The notes under the pieces: model-generated
Database searches by the model: none
What the model saw: the letters and a program-made list of their open reading frames with translations, nothing else
Told to the model about the DNA's origin: nothing
Position numbers and translations under genes: made by a program
Source: Gammaproteobacteria bacterium
GTDB lineage: Bacteria > Pseudomonadota > Gammaproteobacteria > Pseudomonadales > Azotimanducaceae
Direction of reading: 5' to 3'
NCBI GenBank assembly: GCA_028821125.1
Contig: JAPPHD010000074.1
Location: 1 to 64,000, forward strand
DNA: 64,000 nucleotides
Shown: in pieces, positions 27,617 to 38,459 of the stretch
Layout of the letters: each line of letters opens with the position of its first letter
Position numbering within the stretch: the stretch's first letter is position 1

Positions 27617-29276
27617 AGATGCGCTCCTTGAAGGGTTCCAGTCCGAGCCGTCGGACGCAGTGGAGAAAGCTCTCGTCCTCGATGCGATGCGCGAGGTAGG
27701 TGTCCAGGATGTCCTGGATGACGGCGATGACTTCGTCCCGGGATACCGAGGGCCCTACAATTTTGCCCAGCGATGCGTCGTCGCCGGAGTGGCCGCCGAG
27801 AGAGATCTGGTAGTACTCGCGGCCTTTCTTGTCTACCCCGAGAATGCCGATATGACCCACGTGGTGGTGGCCGCAGGCGTTCATGCAGCCGGATATGTTG
27901 ATGTCGATCTCGCCGAGATCGTGGAGGTAGTCCTGGTCTTCGAGGTGTTGCTGAATGGCCTCCGCGACCGGAATCGACTTGGCATTGGCCAGTGAGCAGT
28001 AGTCGCCCCCGGGGCAGCAGATGATGTCGGTGGCCAGGTTCCGGTTGGCCGTGCCGAGACCCAGGGCGCGGGCGGAGCGCCAGAGATCGTGCAACGCATC
28101 GGCGGCGACGTCAGGCAGTACGAAGTTCTGCTGGTGGCTGATGCGGACTTCGCCGAACCCGTACGCCTCCGCCCAGCCCGCCACGGCTTCCATCTGCCGG
28201 TCGTCAACGTCGCCCGGGGGTACGCCGGTGGGTTTGCAGGACAGGGTCACGATGGCGTATCCGGGTTGCTTGTGCGCCGAAACGTTCAGGCGTACCCATT
28301 GGTCGAATGACGGGTCGCGCAGCCGGTCGGCGGCCAGCGTTTCCGCCGCGCCTTCCCGTGGCGGATAGTCGGGCGGCCGGAAATGGGCCCGCATGCGCGC
28401 GATCTCGGCCGGCGTCAACGTGCTTGCCGAATTTTCCAGATGGGACCATTCCTCGTCGACCCTGGCCTTGAAACCCTCAGGGGTCATCGCCCGCACCAGT
28501 ATCTTGATGCGCGCCTTGTACTTGTTGTCACGGCGCCCGTAACGGTTGTAGACGCGCATGATGGCTTCGAGATAAGTCAGCAGGTGCCTTGCCGGCAACC
28601 CTTCGCGTATGAGCGCGCCGATCACGGGCGTGCGCCCGAGCCCGCCGCCGACCTTGATGTCGAACAGGTCTTCCCCATCGGTGCCGGAGCGGCGCCCCGG
28701 TGCCGGATAGGCCCGGATGCCGATGTCGTGCACGTTGATTGCCGCCCGGTCCACGGGAGCGCCCGTAACGGCGATCTTGAATTTCCGCGGCAACCAGTCG
28801 AATTCGGGATGCGATGTGGACCACTGGCGAATCAGTTCGCAGTAGGGGCGGGCATCGATCTCTTCGTCGGCCGCCACGCCCGCGAACTCGTCGGTGGTGA
28901 CGTTGCGGATGCAGTTGCCGCTCGTCTGGATGGCGTGCATCTGCACCTTGGCCAGGTCCGCGAGGATGTCCGGCACTTCCTCGAGTTCCGGCCAGTTGAA
29001 CTGGATATTCTGGCGGGTGCTGAGGTGGCCGTAGCCCCGGTCGTAGTGGCGGGCGATGTGCGCAAGCATGCGCAGTTGCCGGCTGGACAGCGTTCCGTAA
29101 GGGATGGCAACCCGCAGCATCGGGGCGAGGCGCTGGATATAGAGCCCGTTGCGCAGGCGCAGTTGCAGGAATTGCTCTTCGCTCAGTTCACCGGCCAGAT
29201 AGCGCCGTGTCTGGTCCCGGTAGTGGGCCACACGCTCGTCGATGAACTTCTGATCGAAGCTGTCGTAGCGGTACAT
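27600..29276 (-). CDS. cysI: Sulfite (nitrite/sulfite) reductase hemoprotein CysI-like
   Basis: 558 residues. Reduces sulfite to sulfide with six electrons using siroheme coupled to a [4Fe-4S] cluster. The two cysteine pairs binding the cluster and siroheme are CCPGGDYCSLANA and NISGCMNACGHHHVG. The first repeat has GYGHLSTRQNIQFNW and TSGNCIRNVTTD. No CysJ flavoprotein is nearby, so a ferredoxin-like donor is likely. The ~175-base upstream region has an AT-rich patch (TTTTTGTTCTTTGG on the minus strand) that could hold CysB sites, untested. Nitrite as substrate cannot be excluded. Confidence 0.9.
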   Translation of the reverse strand: MYRYDSFDQKFIDERVAHYRDQTRRYLAGELSEEQFLQLRLRNGLYIQRLAPMLRVAIPYGTLSSRQLRMLAHIARHYDRGYGHLSTRQNIQFNWPELEEVPDILADLAKVQMHAIQTSGNCIRNVTTDEFAGVAADEEIDARPYCELIRQWSTSHPEFDWLPRKFKIAVTGAPVDRAAINVHDIGIRAYPAPGRRSGTDGEDLFDIKVGGGLGRTPVIGALIREGLPARHLLTYLEAIMRVYNRYGRRDNKYKARIKILVRAMTPEGFKARVDEEWSHLENSASTLTPAEIARMRAHFRPPDYPPREGAAETLAADRLRDPSFDQWVRLNVSAHKQPGYAIVTLSCKPTGVPPGDVDDRQMEAVAGWAEAYGFGEVRISHQQNFVLPDVAADALHDLWRSARALGLGTANRNLATDIICCPGGDYCSLANAKSIPVAEAIQQHLEDQDYLHDLGEIDINISGCMNACGHHHVGHIGILGVDKKGREYYQISLGGHSGDDASLGKIVGPSVSRDEVIAVIQDILDTYLAHRIEDESFLHCVRRLGLEPFKERIYAKAA

Positions 29277-29451
29277 GGGCAGGCCGTTCGTATGCCAACC
29301 GGTAACGCTAGCACCGTAGCCTTACGCCGAATAATGATGAATACAACTATCCAAAGAACAAAAAGTTATCAAACGACGTTTGGTCCGCATCCGTACCGCC
29401 CTTGCGCGAGTGCATCGGCGCCCGCAGCAGGAAACTGGTGGAGAGTGCGTG

Positions 29452-33093
<3,642 letters not shown>

Positions 33094-33325
33094 GGCACCG
33101 GCCGTGGCTGTAGCGAGTCTAGGAGCCACCCCGGCCAATGCAATCTGGATCCTCGAACCGGAACATGAGCAGGATTCATGCGAGTCGGCAACCCGGTGCG
33201 CCGGGACGAGGACGCGCAAGGCGCGCAAGGAACACCTGCTCTCGGCGCCCGCCTCTCGTTTACCGGTTCTTGGTATCCGGACAAGGTCCATGTAGGATAC
33301 CTGACTGAAACAGTCGGAAATTACC
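33094..33325. other. metH-nfuA divergent intergenic region
   Basis: 232 bases between divergent genes. The part from about 33177 is a copy of the dispersed repeat listed separately. The ORF 33178-33486 is that repeat read through into nfuA in another frame. No riboswitch-like structure or clear promoter was seen. Confidence 0.6.
33177..33255 (-). repeat. Partial copy of the 243-bp dispersed repeat
   Basis: The + strand reads CATGCGAGTCGGCAACCCGG, then CGGGACGAGGACGCGCAAGG and GGAACACCTGCTCTCGGCG. The reverse complement matches the distal end of units 1 and 2 at 11.6-11.94 kb (TTCCTTGCGCGTC, GTCCCGGCG, GACTCGCATG) and the CCGAGAGCAGG block. The long hairpin arms and the AT-rich block are missing, so this copy looks deleted in the middle. 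Confidence 0.65.
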
Positions 33326-33907
33326 TTGATCGAGATCTCGGAAAGCGCCCAGGCCTATCTTCGCGACCTGCTTGCAAAGCAGGACGACGACGACGTGGGC
33401 ATTCGGGTGTTCGTGGCCCAGCCCGGCACACCGCACGCGGAGACCTGCATCGCCTACTGCCGCCCCGGCGAGTCCCAGGACGATGACGTTCCCTACGACT
33501 ACGAGGGTTTTCGCGCCTGGATCGAAGAACGCAGCCGCAAGTACCTGGAAGGCGCCGCGGTCGATTTCCAGGAAGACCGCATGGGCGGCCAGCTCACCAT
33601 CAAGGCCCCCAATGCCCGGGTCCCCAGCGTCGACCCCGACTCACCCCTTGAAGACCGCATCAATTACGTGCTCTACAACGAGATCAACCCGGGCCTCGCC
33701 GCCCACGGCGGCATGGTCACGCTGGTGGAGGTGGTGGAAGAAAACGTGGCCGTCCTGCAGTTCGGCGGCGGCTGCCAGGGCTGCGCCGCAGTGGACATCA
33801 CCCTGAAACACGGGGTTGAAACCACGCTACTCGAGCAGATCCCCGACCTCGGCGGCATCCGCGACGCCACCGACCACACCTACACCGAACACGCCTACTA
33901 CCGCTAG
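33326..33907 (+). CDS. nfuA: Fe-S biogenesis protein NfuA
   Basis: Scaffold or carrier that delivers [4Fe-4S] clusters to apo-proteins. 193 residues from a TTG start. The N-terminal half is a degenerate A-type domain without the three A-type cluster cysteines; the C-terminal Nfu domain carries the cluster cysteines Cys150 and Cys153 in [12 protein letters not shown]. Length equals E. coli NfuA (191). Likely clients in this window include CysI and CysH. Confidence 0.95.
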   Translation: MIEISESAQAYLRDLLAKQDDDDVGIRVFVAQPGTPHAETCIAYCRPGESQDDDVPYDYEGFRAWIEERSRKYLEGAAVDFQEDRMGGQLTIKAPNARVPSVDPDSPLEDRINYVLYNEINPGLAAHGGMVTLVEVVEENVAVLQFGGGCQGCAAVDITLKHGVETTLLEQIPDLGGIRDATDHTYTEHAYYR

Positions 33908-33918
33908 CAGTCAGGGAG

Positions 33919-34986
33919 TCAAGCGGCTCCGCTCAATACCGTCGGGCGCAGGGCTTCGGCAATCTCCAGCAGCAGGCTTTCCGTCGTACTCCAGTCGATG
34001 CACCCATCGGTAATCGAAACCCCGTAACGCAGATCCTCCAGCCGGTCGGGAATCCGTTGCCGGCCCTCGTGCAGGTGGCTTTCGAGCATGATGCCAACAA
34101 TGGACCGGTTGCCGCGCAGGATCTGCTTGACGATCGACCGGGCAACTGCGGGCTGGGTGGCTGGATTCTTATTGGAGTTGGCGTGGCTGCAGTCGACCAT
34201 GATGACGGGCTTCAGCCCCGCCTTTTCCATCTTGCGCTCGCAGGCGGCGATGCTTCCCGCATCGTAGTTGGGGCCGCCGGCGCCCCCGCGAAGGACGATG
34301 TGCGCGTTCGCGTTCCCCCGGGTTTCGATCACCGCAACCTGGCCTGACGGGTTTATGCCGAGAAATCGATGCGGTTCCGCCACCGAGTGCATGGCGTTCA
34401 CGGCCGCGTCCAGGGAACCGTCGGTGCCGTTCTTGAAACCGACCGCGGAACTCAGGCCGGATGCCATTTCACGGTGGGTCTGCGACTCGGATGTGCGCGC
34501 GCCGATGGCGGACCAGGCGATCAGGTCCTGCAGGTATTGCGGCGTGATGGCGTTGAGCGCCTCCGTGCTGAGCGGCAGGCCGAGTTCGGCCAGGTCGATG
34601 AGCAGTTGGCGGGCGATCGTCAGCCCGTCAGCCACGCGGAAGGTGTCGTTGAGATAGGGGTCGTTGACCAGGCCTTTCCAGCCCACGGTGGAGCGGGGCT
34701 TCTCGAAATACGCCCGCATGACGATCAGCATCGTTTCATCCACCCGGCGCGCCAGGGCGGCGAGGCGTTCGCCGTATTCCAGGGCCGCGGAGGGGTCATG
34801 GATGGAGCAGGGGCCGACGATGGCGAGCAGGCGGCGGTCTTCGCCGCCCAGCACCGCGTTCACCGCTTCCCGCGCCCGCACTACGCTCGCCGCCGCGGCG
34901 CTCGTGACCGGAAGCCGCTCCTTCAGCTTTTCGGGCGTGATGAGTATTTCGTGTCCCGCCACGTTCAGGTTTTCCAGTTCCGTCAT
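33919..34986 (-). CDS. DAHP synthase, class I (AroA-alpha/AroFGH type)
   Basis: First step of the shikimate pathway: phosphoenolpyruvate plus erythrose-4-phosphate to DAHP. The start is set at 34986 (MTELENLNVAGHEIL) behind GGGAGA; the track's extra 12 residues lie in the leader. 355 residues. Landmarks are LAIVGPCSIHDP, MRAYFEKPRSTVGWKGL, GARTSESQTHREMASGLS, the metal/PEP-site MVDCSHANSNK and EGRQ. Paralogue identity (aroF, aroG or aroH) cannot be read from sequence alone. The gene is preceded by an aromatic-rich leader peptide and terminator, listed separately. Confidence 0.95.
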   Translation of the reverse strand: MTELENLNVAGHEILITPEKLKERLPVTSAAAASVVRAREAVNAVLGGEDRRLLAIVGPCSIHDPSAALEYGERLAALARRVDETMLIVMRAYFEKPRSTVGWKGLVNDPYLNDTFRVADGLTIARQLLIDLAELGLPLSTEALNAITPQYLQDLIAWSAIGARTSESQTHREMASGLSSAVGFKNGTDGSLDAAVNAMHSVAEPHRFLGINPSGQVAVIETRGNANAHIVLRGGAGGPNYDAGSIAACERKMEKAGLKPVIMVDCSHANSNKNPATQPAVARSIVKQILRGNRSIVGIMLESHLHEGRQRIPDRLEDLRYGVSITDGCIDWSTTESLLLEIAEALRPTVLSGAA

Positions 34987-35022
34987 GTCGATGTCTCCCT
35001 GCGGCTCGTTGCCCCGGGCCAA

Positions 35023-35054
35023 TAAAAAACCCCGCTCGTCGCCTTGCGGGGTTT
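35023..35054 (-). terminator. Attenuator-like terminator in the DAHP synthase leader
   Basis: On the minus strand AAACCCCGC, loop AAGGCGACGA, GCGGGG and TTTTTTA, 37 bases before the DAHP synthase ATG. Just upstream a separate perfect 9-bp stem (GAAAGGCGG with CCGCCTTTC, positions 35088-35080 and 35068-35060) could act as the pause or competing structure. A terminator between a leader ORF and the gene it precedes points to attenuation. Confidence 0.8.
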
Positions 35055-35106
35055 CCTCCGAAAGGCGGGGAGAGTCCGTCCGCCTTTCCGTCGTCCTGTC
35101 GGGACT

Positions 35107-35181
35107 TCAGGTGCAGCGCCAACTCTCGGCGGCACGGCCGAAGTAACCAAACCAAAAGATCGTTGCACAGTGGTTTCGCAT
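35107..35181 (-). CDS. Aromatic-rich leader peptide of the DAHP synthase gene
   Basis: A 24-codon ORF (ATG 35181, in-frame ATG also at 35193, stop 35107) too short for the ORF track. It contains IFWFGYFGRAAESWRC: three Phe, two Trp and one Tyr in 14 residues, in a genome segment where such runs are rare. It ends 19 bases before the first stem of the leader and about 53 bases before the terminator hairpin. Stalling at Phe/Trp/Tyr codons would signal shortage of the pathway's end products. No strong Shine-Dalgarno is visible before either ATG, which is the main weakness. Confidence 0.7.
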   Translation of the reverse strand: MRNHCATIFWFGYFGRAAESWRCT

Positions 35182-35276
35182 AAGGCCGCGCATGGTACTG
35201 ATGTGCGATGTGACATGCAATGCGGACGGCTTGAAACCACCCATTGGAGTAGCGAGGGCTCCCGGGGCGAACGCGG

Positions 35277-38200
35277 CTACAACTCAATCAGACGTGGAAT
35301 TGAAGTCAGGTACAGGGCCGTGCGCACGGGCTGGTGGTAGAGATCTTCAGCCAACGCGCGGTAGCGGGCAAGCTGTGGTCGATGGCGGGTGACAATCTGG
35401 TCCAGGGAGTCGGCTCCGCTGGATACCGGGCCCGTCTTGTAGTCGATTACCCAGCGTTCGCCATCGTGTTCGAAGGCACGGTCGAACCGGAACGTCCGTA
35501 CGGCGCCGTCGACAATGCCCGAGACGGCGTATTCGGAGACCGCTTCGGAACCGCCTTCCAGTATCCAGCGGCCCGTCTCGTCTTCGAGTACGTTCGTGAT
35601 CTGGCGCGCGGTTTCGGTGCGGCAAAGGTCGATGTCCGGCTCCGAAAGCCCGGCGTCCGCCAGATTTCCGGTCCAGACCGGTGTGCGGGATTCGATCCAG
35701 TCACCGGCACTGGCGGGCAGTGGGGAATCGCCGAGTTCGCAGAGGGCTGCGTGTATGAGGTTGCCGAGAACGACTTCCCGGCGGCCGGCAATCGGGTCCG
35801 GCTTCAGGCGCTCTGCGGGGTCGGCATCGGAGGCGCGTTCGATTTGCGGTTCGAGGCGCAGGGGCTTCCTGGCCGGGGGCTGCCATACGAAGTCGCTGGC
35901 GAGGCGGCGATAGACAGGAGCCGCGGTCGCCGCGTCCGGCCTTGCGGGGCGGCTGCGCGGCGAAGCCTCTACGGGAAGGGAAGCCGCGTGGGGCCAGAGC
36001 AGGTTCAGAAGCGATCGGCTCGCCGGGCGGTCGCCGGGACGCACGGCCGTTAGCGTCAGTGTGCGCCGCGCCCTGGTGCAACCGACGTAGAGGAGCCGCT
36101 GCAGCTCGTGCCGCTCGCGCAGTTTGTCCTCTTCGGCAAGCCAATCGTACAGAGGGCCGGTCTCCCGTGCCGCCATGAGCAGCCGGTTGTCCTGCAGGCG
36201 CCAGCGCAACAGGGGGGCTTCGGTGGGCTTGGTCTGCCGGTCCAGGAAGGGCAGCAGGACGTGATCGAACTCCAGGCCCTTTGCCTTGTGGATGGTCAGG
36301 ATCTGAAGATTGGCGGCAGCGCTTTCCACCGCGAAGAGGTTGTCGGCGCCGAACCGCAGCCGGTCGACGTCCAGGCCGTCGGACCCGAGGTCGTCAACCA
36401 GTTCCAGAAACCGTTCGGCGTGGTCGATGGCCGCTTCGTCACCGTAGGCCGCCGGGCCGCCGCAATGAATCCAGATCGATTCGAGAACGGTTCGGGGCGG
36501 CGATTCGTGCCGGGCGGGCAGCCAGGCTTCCAGTGCTGTCAGCAGGCGGGCGAGACGCCGTCTTCCATCCCGGCTCAGGCGTGAGGAAGCTGCGCGCAGG
36601 GTGGCGATATCCCACGCCGGGAGTTCAGCGAGGGCCTCCAGGTCGCGCAGGCGAAGGCCGACCCAGGGCGAGCGCACCAGGCTGTACCAGGCCAGCCGGT
36701 CGCAGGGGTTGGTGATTGCGGCGGCAAGGGACAGCAGGTCCGTCACCGCCGGCGTGTCCGCCAGGGCATCGATATCGGTGGCCTGCCAGGAAATGCGGTT
36801 TTCGCGCAGTGCATCCAGGATTCCTGTCAGGTGCGTGCGGCTGCGAACCAGTAGCGCGATCCGGGCATCCGGTTCGTCCGAGAGGAGGGTGGAAATACGG
36901 TCGATGATCGCCTGTCTTTCATCCTCTTCGGTCTCGAACAGGCGAACGCTCGCTTCGCCGCCGCTTTCGACACCGGCCTGACAGGGGTTGTAGGGCACTC
37001 TGCCGAGCAGTGGATCGGCTTCCTTGCCCATGACATCGGGGAATGTCGTGTTGAACCAGTCGACAAGCCGGGGCGCGGAGCGGAAATTCATCGCGAGGCG
37101 CAGGGGGCGCAATCGCATCTGGTCGAGCCCCCGGCTCTCCGCCCGGTAGAAAAGGCCCACATCCGCATCCCTGAACCGGTAGATCGACTGCATGGGATCG
37201 CCGACCGCGAAGAGGCTCACCCCGCTTTCTCCGGACCAGCCGCCCACCAGCAGTTCCAGCAACTGGTACTGGACAACCGATGTGTCCTGAAATTCATCCA
37301 CCAGTACGTGCCGGATCCGGTTGTCGATGGACAGGGCCAGTTCCGTGGGGTTCTCGCCGGATCTGAGCGCCCGGCGCGCGGCCAGCAGCAACTCGGTGAA
37401 ATCCGCGACTCCCTGCGAACGCATGACCGACGACAGGTCGATGACCGCCAGCGAAAGGCTGATGCAGATCGAGATGAGGTCCTGCGCCTGCCCCGGCGAC
37501 AGCGGCTCGGGCGGCAACAGGCGCAGGGCCGCAAAGCGACCTTCCAGCCCCAGGGCGCCGACGGTAACGATCAGGTCCATCGCGCGCCGCTTTTCGTCAC
37601 GGGCCTCCGGGGGAAAGCCGTCCCTTCTTGTGAGCTGCCTGCGAAGGCTGCCGCTTCCGGTGGTCACCAGCCGGCCGGCCGCCCGCCAGAACGCCCCGGG
37701 GGCGGACCGGTCGAATCCCGTGGCGAACCCGACAGCCCACTCCAGCTCATCCAGGGGCTCTCGGGGTATCAGGGACTCCAGGTCCTCGGCAACAGCGCCG
37801 GTCAGTGTCTCAAGCCCCCCATTCAGCAAACCGGCAACGGATTGCGGCGCTTTTCTGAACGCCGCGACCACTTCGGTAACCTCGTCCAGCCAATGGTCCC
37901 GGCGGGCGAGCATGCCGGCAAGCAGCCGGCGGGCCTTTTGGGCATCGTTGTCTGTCAACGCGAGGAAACGGGCGATCTCCTCGGCGAGGGGATCGTTTGT
38001 GTACAGGCGGCGAAACAGGCGCCCGGCCGCGAGGGCATGGAGTTCCGAGGCGTTCTCCACCAGGCGCGCCGTCCGGTCGAATCCGCTGGAAACCGGCATT
38101 TGCCGGGTCAGGGACATGGCAAAGCTGTCGATGGTGCGGATATTGAGCCGACTGGGGTTGCCCGCGAGCTGCCATCCCCGCTCGGCATCCCGCGCCCGGG

Positions 38201-38459
38201 CCCTGGCCCCTTCCCGGGACTCCCCATCGGCGAACATGGCGGTCACCCGAAGGCGCATCTCCGCTGCCGCCTTGCGGGTGAAGGTGATGGCCAGAACCTG
38301 TTCCGGATAGTCGGCCAGCGCAAGAAGGCGAACGAACCGGCTGACCAGGAGGGTTGTCTTGCCCGATCCCGCCGGGGCCTGGACGATGCAGGAAGTGGCG
38401 GGATTCAGGGCGAGATCGCGTGCCGGGGCATCGACAGGCGCGGGTACCCTGCGGTTCAT
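35277..38459 (-). CDS. AddA-like UvrD-family helicase with PD-(D/E)XK nuclease domain
   Basis: 1060 residues from ATG 38459, which overlaps the stop of the upstream AddB-like gene (ATGA); the track's extra N-terminus is shadow. Superfamily 1A helicase motifs in order: APAGSGKTTLLVSRF (I), ITFTRKAAAEMRLRV (Ia), LVDEFQDTSVVQYQLLE (II), AVGDPMQSIYRFRDADV (III), LTIHKAKGLEFDHVLLP (V). The C-terminus has the RecB-type nuclease core RFDRAFEHDGERWVIDYKTGP. With its partner it should process double-strand breaks for RecA loading in place of RecBCD, which is absent from this window. Confidence 0.9.
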   Translation of the reverse strand: MNRRVPAPVDAPARDLALNPATSCIVQAPAGSGKTTLLVSRFVRLLALADYPEQVLAITFTRKAAAEMRLRVTAMFADGESREGARARARDAERGWQLAGNPSRLNIRTIDSFAMSLTRQMPVSSGFDRTARLVENASELHALAAGRLFRRLYTNDPLAEEIARFLALTDNDAQKARRLLAGMLARRDHWLDEVTEVVAAFRKAPQSVAGLLNGGLETLTGAVAEDLESLIPREPLDELEWAVGFATGFDRSAPGAFWRAAGRLVTTGSGSLRRQLTRRDGFPPEARDEKRRAMDLIVTVGALGLEGRFAALRLLPPEPLSPGQAQDLISICISLSLAVIDLSSVMRSQGVADFTELLLAARRALRSGENPTELALSIDNRIRHVLVDEFQDTSVVQYQLLELLVGGWSGESGVSLFAVGDPMQSIYRFRDADVGLFYRAESRGLDQMRLRPLRLAMNFRSAPRLVDWFNTTFPDVMGKEADPLLGRVPYNPCQAGVESGGEASVRLFETEEDERQAIIDRISTLLSDEPDARIALLVRSRTHLTGILDALRENRISWQATDIDALADTPAVTDLLSLAAAITNPCDRLAWYSLVRSPWVGLRLRDLEALAELPAWDIATLRAASSRLSRDGRRRLARLLTALEAWLPARHESPPRTVLESIWIHCGGPAAYGDEAAIDHAERFLELVDDLGSDGLDVDRLRFGADNLFAVESAAANLQILTIHKAKGLEFDHVLLPFLDRQTKPTEAPLLRWRLQDNRLLMAARETGPLYDWLAEEDKLRERHELQRLLYVGCTRARRTLTLTAVRPGDRPASRSLLNLLWPHAASLPVEASPRSRPARPDAATAAPVYRRLASDFVWQPPARKPLRLEPQIERASDADPAERLKPDPIAGRREVVLGNLIHAALCELGDSPLPASAGDWIESRTPVWTGNLADAGLSEPDIDLCRTETARQITNVLEDETGRWILEGGSEAVSEYAVSGIVDGAVRTFRFDRAFEHDGERWVIDYKTGPVSSGADSLDQIVTRHRPQLARYRALAEDLYHQPVRTALYLTSIPRLIEL

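Noticed and set aside
33094-33325. Cobalamin riboswitch upstream of metH
   Set aside because: Searched the divergent region for a B12-box-like core and found none; it is largely repeat sequence.
33178-33486. 102-residue ORF overlapping nfuA
   Set aside because: Starts in the repeat copy and runs into nfuA in the wrong frame.
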